Origin: Agarophyton chilense
Lineage: Eukaryota; Rhodophyta; Florideophyceae; Gracilariales; Gracilariaceae
Direction: 5' to 3'
NCBI GenBank assembly: GCA_030374765.1
Contig: JARGXX010000073.1
Coordinates: forward strand, 620,001 to 684,000
Length of the DNA stretch: 64,000 bases
Position 1 is the stretch's first letter. Each line of letters opens with the position of its first letter. This document shows positions 1 through 15,300 of this stretch, in pieces. The notes under the pieces were generated by a model. The model had not been told where the DNA came from. It saw only the letters and a list, made by a program, of their open reading frames with translations, and did no database searches. Both the position numbers and the translations under genes were made by a program.

Positions 1-395
1 TGAATCCATAAAAAAGCGAAAAACAGAACTGATACAGTAGCTTTGTAACCTGCTCTTCGCACCAGAGAAGAACAAAACAGTCAAGTGACACGTGACACGC
101 ATGTGTCACATGTGACATTTGCACTTCCATGTCACGCACGCCGTACACCTGCTTCGGATCAACCGTCGTCGGTGGTGGTCTTCAGTTCACGTCACCGGTA
201 GTTTCGCATCTTCATTGCTTAAGTCAAGGTTTTAGTCTAGCATTGTTTTTGCTACACCAACGTTCACGCACTGAATACATCCGCGTGTTACCTTGTCCAT
301 TACATTTTCTTCCAAGTTCTGAACAAGCGGGTATCCGACTTTCAAGATTTCTGCCTACAATTTTTGCTTTATAGACCTGTGAAAGCCATTTAAGA
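1..395. promoter_or_regulatory. 5' flank and probable promoter of midasin
   Basis: No convincing gene is seen here; the one forward open frame is short and resembles no family I know. The notable element is an inverted repeat around 85-116. Its core is GTGACAC at 92-98 and GTGTCAC at 103-109 around a GCAT spacer, and the outer arms extend the pairing with two mismatches. It contains a CACGTG box at 89-94. Its position about 280 bp upstream of the midasin ATG makes it a candidate bZIP/bHLH site. This is inferred from sequence shape only. Confidence 0.45.
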
Positions 396-3300
396 ATGGA
401 AATCGACACACCTGACCCCCAACAGAACAATGCTTCTTTTTCAAAGGTCTGGGACGTTTTTAGAGAAGTTATTCCGCAAGTCTCGCAGTTTTCATCCGAA
501 CCGACAACCCATACTCTGGCAAAAGCATTTTCTCGCCCTGAGCTGACTCCTTTACATATATACCGTGCCGCATGTCATCTTCCAGAACGTGCTTTACGCG
601 AAGTCGTTCAAATCCTCACTTTCGAACCTAGTGACGTCGCACCCACGGCAGCAAGATTATTGTCAATCATGCGAGGTCTTCCAGGAAACTTGGAGCTTGC
701 AATACTTTTTTTCCAAACACATGTTCAGTCCTTCAACAGCTTTGACCCTAGAGTTAAGACTTTTTTCTCATTTATTATCGGTCCATTGCTTCTCAGTATG
801 TGCGATTGGGGTCCTATTCTAAGAAACGCAGTGGGTGGCGATTGTGCAGAATCCAAGCTTGCGCTTTCTTGTCTTTACGATCTCAAAATACATGAGCCTA
901 TTGAGCCAGTCACACATATTCATGAATGGGATTCCGAGCTAGAACATGAAAACGCCCCATCATTTTGGCGTGAACTTCGGTGGGCCTCATTCACACGCCT
1001 TTCGAGTTCGTGCGTTTCCACTACTTGGAAGTCGTCAAAGCATCCTATTGATGGCGTGGTTTCATCGCTGCCTATTTCATACGGGGACGTTGCAGATCAT
1101 TATGTACGAATAGGCCGAAACCTGCTCCCTTATAGGTCTACAACCAGCGGGTTTTCAAGGTCCAAAGCCAGTAGTGGTATCAAATCAAATCCCGATGGCA
1201 AGGTGCTTCGACCTCTAGAGACAGTGATTATCACCCAATCCGTACGCCATGTGATTGAAGACATATCGGATCACCTTGCATTTGGAGTTTCATTTATATT
1301 GGAGGGGCCCACAGGGTGTGGCAAGACGACCATCTTGTCTTATCTCGCCAAGGAAACATTTGGTATTGAAGCAAGACGCTCAGATATCTCGAAGGTTCCT
1401 GGTGTGACATTCATACAGATGGACAATGCGATGGTATCGTCGGACGGTGATTCCTTTACATCTCTTGTCGGCGAGATCGTGCCTTTACCTGAGGGGGGTG
1501 GTTTTACGTGGCGACCAGGGCCTATTGGTGTCGCCGCTCAAAGAGGTGACTGGATTGTATTCGAAAATATGAGCCGCGGAGAACAGAATATGTCCTCTGC
1601 ACTTCCTGTTCTCTTGCAGCTGGCAAATGCGCAGCCAGGAGATTTATTAGATGCCCCTGGTCGTGGAGAACCAATACGAATAGCAAATGGATTTCGCTGT
1701 ATTGCGACGAGAAGCACATCTCAAGAACATGTTGATAATTCTTGGCAGCCCCCTGGCGGATGGCAGACATGGAAGCGTGTACATATGCAGGGTCTTTCAG
1801 TTACTGAGAAAGTCGATCTTTTGAAGACGCGGTTTTCGTCCATACAGGATTGCATGGAGCGCGTTGTGGCTACAGTCGATGAGACTTCAAGTTTCGTAGA
1901 GAGGACGAGGGGTACCCTCATGAAACCACCGACTATGCGCGAGGCCATTCGTATCTGTAATCGGCTGAAAGCAGCAAGACACTCGTGCGGTACTTTATCC
2001 GTCGAAAATGCTCTAAGAGATTCATATGATGTTCTTGGGGCAAGCTGCTGTGCTTCTTATGAGCAAGGTGAAGTTTTGAAGATACTATCGAATGCATGGT
2101 CTTTGAGTCCCGAAATTGCACGAGATGTGTGCTTTAAACACCGACCGACAGTGTTGAGAGATCAAAGCCTGGTCACAATCGGAAGAGCAATGTATGAATC
2201 GAAAGGAAATAAGTCGCGGCAGTTCCGTCCAAAGCTAGCAATGAATGGTCACACATCACGATTGCTTGAAATTGCTTTAAGGTCCTTGCAAATGCAGGAA
2301 CATGTTCTGCTGGTGGGCGAGGCTGGGTCCGGGAAGACCTCTGTCGTACAGGAGCTCGCTTCTCTTCTGAACCAGGACCTCGTAGTTGTTAACTTGTCTC
2401 GTCAGAGTGATATAGGTGATCTGATCGGAGGCTTCAAGCCCATAGAGTTCGAGAGTGCTGTTCCTGCGCTCGGGAAGCGATTTGAACACTTGTTTTGTCA
2501 AGTCATGTCCAAGGAAAAGAACATCCGCTTTCTTGACGCACTACAACGCGCTTGCAGTTGCAGCCGAAGATATGAACGGGCGACTAGGCTCATGAGGGGG
2601 GCATTGAAAGCCTTTCCCACAAACCTAAAAACTGCTGACCAGGAACTTTTGCGGGAATGGGACTCCATTGCGAAAGACCTGGCAAATCTAAACGTTACTG
2701 TAACACCAGCTGAAACAATATGCGATGCCAGAGTGAATACTGCCACTGCAGATGACTGTGAAGAACAAAGCGAGCCTCCTCGCAAGAGGCCTCGCTCATC
2801 GCCGTCTCATGGAGGTAATAGTTGTGAAGGGTCCTCGTCACCAACATCAGGCATAACGAAGGGAAAGAAACGACTGGAATTCTCTTTTTCGGAAGGCGTC
2901 CTCGTGAAAGCCATGCGGGAAGGCAAATGGATTCTACTAGATGAAATAAATCTTGCACCTTCAGAACTCCTTGAGCGACTCGTTAGCGTCATGGATAGAG
3001 GGGAAGTAGCGCTTGGAAACGAGAGTGGATCTGTGGTTTCTCAGGCTCCAGGCTTTTTTCTGTTCGGTGCTATGAACCCACCAACTGATATAGGAAAGCG
3101 GTATCTTCCAGATGTCTTGCGGACTCGCTTTTCTGAGATTTATGTTGGGGATATGACGGAAAGAGAAGACATTACGGACCTAGTTATGGCTCGGTTTTTC
3201 CGTATTCATGGAAGTGCCAACCAAAGGGGCTTCTCGAAGAATGAACGCCTTCTTGCGAATGATATTTCGTCGTTCTATATACAAAGTTCTTCTTTAGCTC

Positions 3301-6300
3301 GCGAGAAACACATTGAAGACAACATGGGCCGACCCATCATTTTCAGTATTCGAACTCTATCTAGGATGCTTGATTTCGCCAAAGGTGTGAGAACCTATAT
3401 TGCCGGCGGTCTAAATGCCATCCGCCGAACGCTTTACGAAGGCGCCCTCCTCGCTTTCTGTTCGTCTTTACCAGCTGGATCTCGTTCAAGAGTGATGCAT
3501 TTGGCGAAGCGCTTCATTTTGGGCGATGAAGACGAAAAAAGAGTTTCTTTCTCTCAAGTAGCACGCACTGTTTCAATGAATGAGGATGAGAAACGTCAGT
3601 TTAAGATTGTGGAAGGGTATCCTATTGAAATTAGGAACACACCAGTGAACATCGCTGAAATCCAAACATTTGTCGTTTCCACTGCCGTAAGTTCAACTCT
3701 GAAAGATGTGTGTCGGACTCTACTCGTTGGTGCTCCTCCACTGCCCGTCTTGCTACAGGGCCCAACGGCAGCGGGAAAAACTTCAATGGTTGCGTATCTG
3801 GCTTGTTTGACAGGAAACAAACTGATTCGAATTAATAACCACGAACATACGGACTTGTCAGAATACATAGGAGGTTATGTTGCTACTGAATCAGGCTCAC
3901 TAGAGTTCAGCGAAGGGCCTCTAGTCAAAGCGGCTCGACGTGGAGACTGGGTCATGCTTGATGAGCTTAATCTAGCACCCCCGGATGTACTGGAGTCCCT
4001 AAATCGATTGTTGGATGACAACAGAGAAATATTTATTCCTGAGACTGGGGAAACGGTCAAAGCCGCCAGCGGGTTTCGCCTTTTTGCCACTCAGAATCCA
4101 CCTGGATTGTACGGGGGTCGCAAAGAGCTTTCAAAAGCGTTTCTAAGCAGATTTGTCGAGATAAGAGTCGAAGAACTGCCAGATAAGGACCTACTGTTCA
4201 TTCTTGAAAAGCGTTCTGGAATTCCTCAAAGCTTTACTCGCAAGATGGTGGCTGTCATGCGAGAACTCCAGGTGAAACGAAAATGTTCAGGACTGTTTTC
4301 TGGAAGGGAAGGCTTTGTCACTGCAAGAGACCTCTTTAGATGGGCTTCGCGGCATCCGAGATCAAAAATGGAGCTGGCAATCCATGGTTTTTTTCTACTT
4401 GGCGAGAGATGTAGACTACCAAGCGAAAGAGAAATTGTTCGCAATGTGGTAATCAAGCACACTGAAGTTTTGCCAGAAGTTCTAAGCGATCAAAGTCTAT
4501 ATTCTCTTGGGGCGGGCTTAAAGCCTTCAAATACGCCAGATGATAGCTTGCTCCACAGTTTGCAGCTCTTGTCTTTGACATGTAACCATCTAAAAAAATC
4601 CTTGCTCGGTACAGGAATCGCGTTGACCCCTACTACTAGACGCATGTTGACACTCGTCGTACATGGCATGGCAAACAATGAACCTATATTACTTGTGGGT
4701 ACAACGGGAGGTGGAAAAACCACAACCTGTTCCGCAGTATGTGATGCAATGTCTCAAAAACTTCTCACCGTAAATTGTCACCGACATACTGAATCGTCCG
4801 ATTTACTTGGTGGATTCCGTCCCGTTAGGTCCCGAAGTTCGAACAAAGGAGTTTTCGAGTGGTGCGACGGACCTCTCGTTCAAGCCATGAGGCAAGGTTG
4901 TTCATTTCTGATCGATGAAATTAATATGGCTGAAGATGCGGTAATCGAGAGACTGAACTCGGTGCTGGAGCCTCATAGGACTTTACTGCTCTCTGAGAGG
5001 GGAGCGATTTCTAACGTCGATAATTCACAGGTGGAACCCGAGCAGGTCCAAGGCCATTCTAACTTCCGAATTCTCGCCACGATGAATCCCGGAGGTGACT
5101 ATGGAAAACGAGAGCTTTCGCCGGCCCTTAGAAATCGCTTTACCGAAGTTTGGATACCCAGACCCGACAGACTAGATGATTTTGTACCGATTGTCGAAAG
5201 TCGTCTGCAGAACCTTCTGAGAAGAACCTCAAACGCAGAGGGCGAAGATGTAACGAAGATAGTACTTCAATTTTTGGAGCAAAGTCTCCGGGTGCAGCCA
5301 ACTGAAAAGGCCTTTTCATCTATTGGGTTAGAGCAAAAAGCTGGAATGAGCTTCCATGTGTCTTTAAGGGATCTCAGTACCTGGTGTGACTTTATTGTGA
5401 GTGCAGTTAACAACTGCAAAATCGATCCGGTTGAGGCATTGATGCATGGATCGAGAGTGGTATTCTTGGATGGGCTGTCTGTAGGTGCAACAAACGAAGA
5501 AGTAAGAGCCGAGGAATCAAGAATATGGTATTATTTGCTTTCCCTTACCTCTCCAGAGATGATGGAAAGGCTGAAGAAGTGTCGTTACGATACCGTCCCA
5601 GAGATAGACTTCAAGGTGAACACTTCTAGCGAGAAGTATTCGGTGAAGGTTGGTAGGTTTCTCCTACATCGTAACACAAAAACCGAAATCGCCTGCCCCG
5701 ACAGACACCCAACACGATTCTGTTTCAAAGCCCCGGGTACGACGCGAAATATTGCGCGGCTTACCAGAGCTCTCGCAGTAACATCAAGACCTATTCTCTT
5801 AGAGGGTCCACCGGGGTCCGGGAAAAGTTCGTTAATTAGCGCTCTAGCGGATTTGTCAGGAAACCAATTCATCAGAATCAACCTTTCCGAATCAACAGAA
5901 ATGTCGGACTTAATTGGAATGGATGCTCCTGATCCTGTAAAAGGATCTTTTCGATTTCAGGAGGGTCCTTTGCTGACGGCTATGAAACGGGGTTCATGGA
6001 TATTGTTGGATGAACTCAACCTCGCTTCCCAATCTGTGTTGGAGGGTCTAAATTCTGTATTAGATCATCGGCGAGTTATCTTTGTACCAGAAACAAACGA
6101 AGCTGTTCCAGCACACAAATTCTTTCGTGTGTTTGGAGCTCAAAATCCCGTACATGGTGGAGGAGGGCGTCGTGGTTTACCACAGAGTTTCTTGAACCGA
6201 TTCACAAGGGTCATTGTGGATGCACCATCTAGTGAAGATATTTTATGTATCATCAAATCTGTTTACAATATGATTCCGGAAAATGTATCGAAAAATATCG

Positions 6301-9300
6301 TTAGGACCTTGGCATTAATGAAGGAAAACGATAGTTTCAGATATGAAAGCTTCACAGATTATGGGCTAAGAGATGCGTTAAGATGGTGTGACGTAATGTG
6401 CAGAACAATTCAAAGCTCAGATGCCGGAAGGATTCTGTTTCATTCGAAAGAATACCTGAGGATGTCATTCGATGTGGCAGTCTTGCAGGGATTACGAGAA
6501 GGAAAATCGCACGAAGTCGCAGAAGCTATATTCGAGAAGATTTATGGCTTTGAGTGGCGGGGCGGAACTCGAGCCCCATCCCTTAAAGCTGCCGGGGCTT
6601 CTTATCGAATAGGGTTCGGGGTCCTGCATCAATTGAGTGACTACTACTGCATCAGGAATCTTGAACCTCTCAGCGGCATATTGAATATAATGCAGCTCCG
6701 AGCACTCCAAGCTATGGCAATAGGTATTGAAGCAAGATGGCCTATTGTGTTACTTTCGGGCGCGAATGTTTCTGCTGATGGTTTTGGAAAGAGGATGGTC
6801 CAGTTTCTTGGCATGTCTTGCGGGAAAAAGATTACCACATTTCATGGGTCATCGCTTGTGGACGCTGAAACTTTGGTTGGTGGGTATTCTCAACGCGGAG
6901 GTGCTCAATGCATTTTACAAATCATTGGAATAGCTCACGAGCTTCTGCGTATTATGATAAGGTCCTGTGCGCGATCGGATCAAACCGTTTTTGGCAAAGA
7001 TAAGCGAGCCGATTTGGTAGGTAAGGCACAAGAACGCTTTCTGCGCATGTGTGTGATCCACTCTGAAGGTACAGACCAACACAGCTCGCCCTGGAGGTCC
7101 CATGGTGTACTTCAGCTCCATCAGCTCGAGGAATTTGCTTCAGAGGCAGAGGATTTTCTTCAAAGCGCTCGCTTACTGCTGCAGGATATCGAAAGTACTG
7201 GGAATGCGTTAGAAAGCATGGCCTCCTACAGCAATGAAGTGCGGAGAATGGCTTCTCAGCAGACGTTCAGAAGCCCTTTTATCTTTGAGTGGAAGAAGAG
7301 TAAGCTGGTAAAGGCTATTGAACGCGGGGATTGGATATTTATTCAAGGTGCAGAAATGTGTCCTCCAGCTGTTCTTGATCGTCTTAATCCACTGTTTGAA
7401 CGTCCTCCGGTGTCTCCAGAAGACCTAAACAGCTCATTTAGAGTACAGCAAAGGGGGCGTGTCCTATTAGCGGAAGCTCCATCCAAGGAATCTGGGTCTC
7501 CCATCTACATGTCCCCTCATCCAGACTTTCAGATTTTCTTTGCGGTTTCTGGACGCTGTTCATTTACTGAAACCCAGGGGCTGTCTAGACCTCTGCTGGA
7601 CCGTTCTCTGCGAATCTGTCTAGACAACAGACTAAGCGAAAAGCAAGTAGTCACCAGAGATGACACCAATACTTTGCGGCCTAACGCTGGCCTTCTAGGG
7701 ATGCACCCTGAGCTATCCGGACCGATACATATGGAAATGCTGACGGATCGCGCTGAGATGGTAAAAGATACGAAATCTTCGCTACTGTTTGAAACGAGAT
7801 TACCAATTTCAAAAACTTCTGCGGACTTCGTTCTTCACCCTGAGCTTTTCTGCCTTGATATTGATCTCTGCATCTTCAACTTGATCACCCGAGAGCGGAA
7901 AAGAATCACGGAAAACGCTACAAAGCTCATACTTCTGTCTTCAGAATCTATTCTGAATGACATGACATGTTCGTCTCGCGGATGCACGTCAAAGGGCGCT
8001 GCCAAATTCACGAAAGCGTATGAACATGAGCTGTCTTCAGCTGTATCAGAAGCGATAATGCTTGCTTCGGCAAGTGAAAGCGATATGAGCTTGAGAACAT
8101 CGTACATGGAGAGGAATGCCAACATGTTCTCTATAGCAAGGTCTAAACATAAAAACACTTTCGAAAATGTAGCTGGCAAACTTTTAAGCATTCGGTTTTC
8201 TGTCGGGGATAAAAGTTCATTGTCTTGCTCATTGGATCCTTTATATGCCATGGATCGAATACCGATGGAAATTATGTCATTTGAGACAAATGTTTCGCTG
8301 AAGAAAAAGTGTTGGCAAAGAGCTATCTTTCTTCGAGGACAGATTTTGGCCTTCCATCGCTTTGAAGAAGTATGGAAGAATGCATCACTAATCTCTAGGC
8401 CAAGAAGTGTGCTTGCACAAACCCGCCTCAAATGGCAGATACATTCCGCTGCCACGACAGGAAGTGACGCAGATACTGGTTTTGATGTAATGTGTTTCGA
8501 ACTTTTGGCATCTGCGGCGAGCAACTTGGAGCTTACTAGAAGAACTTTAATGGAAGCCAACGGTTGGGAACATCCGTTCGAGGTAGAAGTGTATGAGATC
8601 TATGATAAACTAAGCAAGATATGTGAAATCATGGTGAGAGATGAAACGCACACCACAAGGCTTTGGGCTTTGCTGCACAGCATATCTCGCGTTGGGGAAA
8701 AACTCTGCAGGGTCACCAATATAGATTTGCTCGGCTTCAGTGTTTTGAGAAGATTGGTTCCTCAAATTCTGAATATAGATGTCTCCATCAAATGGCTCAC
8801 ATCATCCCCGAATCTGGCTTTCATGCCAAGATCCCGGCTGGCACAAATGGCAGAAAAGCGGTTTCGGAACGTTTTTGGATCACCTATGAGTCATGAAGTT
8901 ACACCAAATGATGTGGACGTCATCGTGAGAGGGATCTCAACGTTGAGTTCACGTATAATTGACGATAATACCGAGATCATAAACAAAATGACAAATTTGG
9001 CGGACTCTCTCGAACCAAGGCTGGACTCAAGTCAAGCTTCGGACTGGAATCGGGCGTTGTCACTGTTTCGAAGTATTGTGCGTGTCTTGACCGTAACTTC
9101 CATGCAGGATTGTTTTGCATCGCTTTTAGACGATTCTCGCGGCTTTTCTCATGGATCCGCCTTTTCAACGAGTATGGCCATAAAGTCTCTGTGGGATATG
9201 ATGCGATGCACCCCTCTCTTTAGTCTAGAGTCACTCGTGGCCATCAAGCGTTTTTCGTGGTTGTTGGAATCGCCCCACATAGGTATCAATGGAAATGATT

Positions 9301-12300
9301 TAGAAACGAAATATGACAGCAACGAGCAAGATCTCTTTCTTCTTGCCATACTATGGGAAATTGATGGACGTAACGAGCTAATAAGTTATAGAGATCCAGC
9401 GGGTGTCACCGAAGACTCGAGTCCTTTCGAGGCAGTCATTGATTACTTACGAGTTCCCCAACGGTACTTGTTTTGGAATCTTAGAGCTGTGTATCATCAA
9501 GCAGCTGTAACATCTGGATTATTTGCTCATAACTCGAGTTTATGCGACATAACTACTGATTCATCACTCAATGTTCTACTTCTCGCGACTATCTCTGCAT
9601 TGCGTCATGCAAGGTCCGAATCAAAAGCCTCGGAAGTTCACCAGAGAATATTGAATGGAAATATAAAAGATAGAATGGCCCATTTTATGTCCTTGGTTGA
9701 GAATTTCGATTGTGACAAAGATGGTTCTTCAAGTTCTCAAGTCGGTACCCAAAAAGACGAATTGATCATTTATTATACAGTCACTGCATTTAAGTCATCA
9801 TCAACTGTCGAACGAAACAACTTCGAAAACTTTCGTTCTAGAGGGGTTGCTTGGATTGCTATTGGCGTTCACCGACTCAATGCATACTTTCACATTTTGC
9901 ATGGCACGAAGGCTAATGATCCTTCGAAATTTGCTGAGGAGCGAGCTATTTTGTCTTTGGAAACGAAGATTAAGCTTGAAGCCCGAAAAAAGGCATATAG
10001 CCTACTACAGAAAAATCGCTTGGGTGGCGATGAATTTTTGAGTTCCAAGCCAGCACAGACTTTTTCGCATCAACTGCAAGTAGAAGAAGAGAATCTGAGG
10101 GAATGCACCTCGTCCTACGTCTACAGAAATCCCGATGACGCGGATTTCGAGTCATATATGCGCCTTGTCGAGGCTGCGAAGTCAAACATTGTTGATATTA
10201 TCAAAAGAAGTTCGTTTATACAACGAGCCAAACACTTCAAGCGTTCACAGTTGTTGCGGTTGGTGCCTGAGGCGCTGCATCTAACGCATATATGCAAGGC
10301 AATGGGGGAACGTCTGGCGCTCCACGGCGACCATTTTCATTTCAGAGATCTTTCCCTGCGACTACGGCTTGGAATTCAAGAGATTCACCATGGTCTTCAA
10401 TGGCTCTTGCGTGTAACTGAAATCACTGACCTATGCGAAAACCCAGCGTCGTCTAAGAGAATTCGAGTGCTGTCTGACCTGTGTTTACTTCCTCGAGCTT
10501 CATTCAAAGGTTCCTTCAAGCTTCCCGATGCCTTTTCACAGTGCGCAGAAATTGCCCCAAGCGGCAAGGTATTGATGACGATAGCGCAATTTCTCGTTGA
10601 GAACGATTCTTTTGAAAGCAACAATACAGCAACACACCTATCTGAATTTTTCTCCCGTATTGTAAAGGTTTGGAAGATATCGGTGGTACAGAGTGAAACG
10701 GAGGCGATGAAGCGAAATTCTCTGCACGTCATCCGCCAGTCTTCGCAGCAGAATGAATTAGAGTCCATGTCCTTCATTGAAGTATCTGAGGACCAAGAAA
10801 TTGAGGATTTCATTTCGATCTTTAATCCTGTACGAGACGAAGTTGAAGACGAGCTACTAGGTCTGCAACCTGAATATGACTCATGTAGTTTCGAACAACG
10901 GATGAAAGATGATACGAATCCTGACGCGCGAGAAAACATACCCGAGATTAACTCGTCAGACTTTTGGAACCTGCATCAATCAATATTTCCTGGTAAGGAA
11001 TGCCCCAGTTTAATGCAACGGGGACCATCAATAGAACCAGACGCAGACACTCTGCTTTCTTTTGCATCGGATATTTCCGCTTTGATTCCTGAAGGGGCAG
11101 GCCCAGCCTTGGGAACCATTGTCGTGAATGGGGTCTGGGGGTTTTTATGCTCACAATCAGTGACTCGAAATCTTGGTGGACATCAATCTTTGGTTGAAAA
11201 GGAGAACTGGGATTCTAATCAAGGTCATCATTACAATTTCTACAAAGATTCTAATGTACAGGAAGTCCAGAGAGCTTCAGGTGCTTTGTTTATCCTCAAA
11301 GCCTACATCGAGAACATTCAACGCATATTCTTCAAAGAGAATGGGAATCACCCTGTGCTGGAAGGGATAAGCACAGCCATTGATAGAGTGGCCAGAGTCA
11401 GTACGACGCAAACTCCTCTTTCAGTCGTCGTTATTGGATTGGAGAACATACTGAGAAAGGCAGACGAGTGGAATAGGTTATTTGCATCCCGCGATACAAA
11501 ACTCAACGCGGAGCTTATTGCAGTATCCAGGCTTGTTTCTCGATGGAGAGGAATCGAAATGGCGTCATGGCCACTACTTCTTGCAGACAGAAAACGAAGG
11601 TTCGAAGCCCAAGCTGAGAAGTGGACGTTGCTCTTGTATGATGCTATAATTAACGAATCTTTGTCGTCCGACAAGGCTGAAGATGAAAAAGTCAAAATTC
11701 TTCTTTCTACAGTTGATCAGTTTCTGAGGAGCTCACCAAGTGGTGAATTCTGCCGGCGCTTGGCAATTGTTTTGTCAATATCCCATCATTTGTTATCGCT
11801 TGATGATCATCGCACAGGTCTCGCTGAACATATAGGGCGTGGCTTGCGAGGAGTATGCCGGTTCTATCAGCTTTTTGCAGATCATTTGGAAAAACAGCTG
11901 TCTCAACAATATGAAGCTGTGCTTAAAGAATTGAGAGAATTTACAAGTATAGTTTCCTACAACCCTCGAGAAGAAGTGGGTTCAGCTGTAAAAATGGCAA
12001 AGGGAAACGACAAAAATTTGGACTACTTCCGATTGAAGGCCTTATCTGAGAAAACCCGCCGCCGAATACATAAGCTGTGCCTGAAGGTGGACACTACACT
12101 TCGAGTGCCTTTCTATAAGCATATGTCGGATTTCACCGCAGCACTTGGATTTTCTGATCCGGAAATGTTTTGTTGCCCTCCTACTGATGAATCGAGTCTA
12201 CCCCACATGAGTGATTGCGTCAGTGTGTTGAAGACTTCTTCTGGCCATGCATTCTTTAGCAAAACTGAAATGGTTTCTAAATCCGACAACGTTATCTCTT

Positions 12301-15300
12301 TGCCTGCTCTAACGAAATTATTGGCTCGATTCGATACTCTAAGAGCCCGACTTGTGAACTACGGAAGGGAAATTCTAAATACTAGACAAACGAAGCGTGA
12401 CTCAATAACTGACTTCTCCCCCAAACTCAGAAAAGTGATTCGGTTGAGAGTAGGGAAGCTAAGAGAATTGAAACTGGGGAATGATGTTCAGCCGAAGAGG
12501 AGAGCTCTCATCGAGTTGTTAAAAGGTTTATTCAAGGCTGGTTTATCACCTTTTGAAAAGCCCCATACCAACTTAACCTTGGATTTGCTTTCCACTGGGG
12601 ATCCCAGTTCATGTGAGATGTACAACAAGATTGCGAATAACTTGTATTTTTCGGGGGTTCATCAGTACCAAGCTTTGCGTACCGTATCCGATTCAAGCAC
12701 CAGGAATAATGACATTAGTCCAGAAGAAGCCATACGAATGCGAGCTTTCTGTCGAGATATGTTGGAGAAGGCTGCGATTGAAAGAAAAGAGCTTAACAGA
12801 TGTTCTGTTATAGCACTTTGGTTGTCAAAGATGGCGCACTCTTCGGTAAATACAAATGAAAACATCCTTGTTCCTAATAATGGAAGCGCGACCCAATTCG
12901 CTCGACTCCGTGAAACACTTTTACGTTTGCGGAAGGTGAAAGCAACATTGCGACAGGTTTCTAATATAATGAAAGAAGCTCAAAAAAGTGTTTCGAGATC
13001 AGTTGATCTCGTCAAGGGAGAAAGGGGATTGGATAAGATGCTCGCATTCTGTGGGAAGATGGGAGAGAATTCGTTGCAAGAGCTACAAGCTGTTCTAAAT
13101 TCATGCTGTGACATGCTCGGGAACGAGCCAACAGCAGTGGCGCTGATGGACTTGGACGATGACCAGCACCAGGATTTGAAGTATTTCGACGGACGTTTTC
13201 AAAGGTGGTGCGATGGGATACACGCATATCTACTTCGTCTCAGTGAATCGCTGAAAAATTGGTTATCACGAGCTCAAGCAATCTCCAAGCATAATATAGT
13301 CACAGAACTCCTTTCACCTTTACGTTCTTTAGTTGAGGTGGACATTGGTGAGAATGTGGAGGAATCCCTTCCATTATCATCAGGAAAGAGCTCTTCTGCG
13401 GCTGTAGGTTCCGAACTGTACGGTTCATTGTGTACAAACGCTGAGCAGCTAGTCGAGACCATGTTAATTAGTTCTCAAAAAGCTATGGCGTGGAATGGAA
13501 TGAGAGAACGCACAAGGAATTCTGATGAAAGAGAATTATCGCGGCACGCAGATGAAACAGATCTCTTCATAACAGGAGCTTTGAAGAAAGGGCATGATCG
13601 AACTGTCAGTTTGAGTGATTATCTTCTTCTCTCACGTATTAAGGTTCAATTTGAAACAAATGCCCAGACTTTGAAGAGGCTTCTACCTCAACGACGTTTG
13701 CTTTCTTTGCAAGGAACCAGGGAATTGATCGGGATGCAAAAGGCATTGGGGCTAATACTCAAAGAATACTTGGATTCGATGTTGCTGCCTAGTATTGAAA
13801 AGGCAAGACTTCTACATCGTGAAAATCTCAGCCTGTTGCGAACACTGACGTCTCTCTTTGTAGGTGTTTGTGCAGATGGGTTTTGTCGCCCGACGTTGCA
13901 AGAGGAATCTAATGGTATGATGGAAACCGAGTTGAAGAGCGGTACAGGGTTCGGTGATGTTGGTGATGGAGACCTGAGCGGTGCGCAAAATGTAAGTGAC
14001 GCCGTTGAAGACGAAGAGCAGCTTTTGGGACTCCAAGAAGAAGGAAATAAAGAGCAGCAGAATGAGAATGAGAGCAATGGAGAAGATAATGGGTTTGAAA
14101 TGACAACTGATTTTGACGGTGATCTTCACGATACCGACAACAAGCATGAGCACGATATGGAAGGTAACGGAGATGCTGAAAAGAAAATGGGGCAAGAACA
14201 TGGCACAGGAGAAAACATATTGAACGAGAAGTTGTGGGATTCGGAAAGCGAGAACAACAATGAACATGAATCTGAATTAGATTCTAAACACAATGAAAAA
14301 GGAAACAAGAGTCCGTCCAACGCTATTCCGGGAGAGTGGGCCGTCGGTGATAGAAAGGATGAAAATCATTTGAACAACATTCAGGAACAAAATGGAAACG
14401 AAGGAGAATCGGTGCCTGATGTTTCAATGGTTGATGAAACCAAGGAGCCAGCCCACGAGGAGTCGGACGAACCCGATAACTTGGAGGCGGAAGCCTCCTT
14501 GCCCAAGGAACACGGTATAAATCAAGAAAGCCGAGACACCGAAGAAAACTCTGAACGGTCTGAAGGGCAGTTGGAAGATCTGGCAGAGCAGCAGCAAGAG
14601 GGATGTCGTGAGAAAAAGCATACTATGGCCGATGTTCCCAATGTGGAGGTTGCTCAAGGCCACGAACTTGACCCAAACCAACGGGAAGGTGATCATCAAG
14701 ATGTCGATGATGTCGAGCCTGATGGGGGTAGTCCCATGGTTGGTGTAGACGACGAGCCTGAAGTCCATGAATTTGGAAAACTGGATGAAGACTATTCTGG
14801 AGATTTTCCAGAAAACTGCGAACTTTCTGATCCTGAAGGAGTCCATGGGGAGAACGAGAACATCGAGCCTGCCGATCAAAGTAGCGAACCAGTTGAAGAA
14901 GATCACAGCTCATATCCGAAAAACGCAGCTGAAGAGGAAACCATGGAAAACTCTTCTGTGCCTGCTAATCTTCAGGACGGTGAAGACCGACAAAATCTCG
15001 AGCTGGAGCATGATACTAATGAGTTGGACGGATCAGAATTCAATATGAAGCAGCAAACCTCTGAAGTCGAATCTCACGCGAAGCATATGCTTCCAGGACT
15101 GTCGACAACTGGACAAGCGGACAAAAATATGAGGGATGATTCAGAGCCCTTTGCAAATCAAGGCCAGGGCACATTGAGTTTCGGGAATGACAAGAATGAG
15201 ATGGATGCACAGGAAAACGATGGAAGATCTTACGACTTTAAATCCGGTTCTGGTGCGCAGAAGAATGCTGAGAATGGTACAGGAAGAGATAGCCAATTGC

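Noticed and set aside
7835-8560. 241-codon reverse frame inside midasin
   Set aside because: It lies wholly within the midasin linker, which is conserved in length and style on the forward strand.
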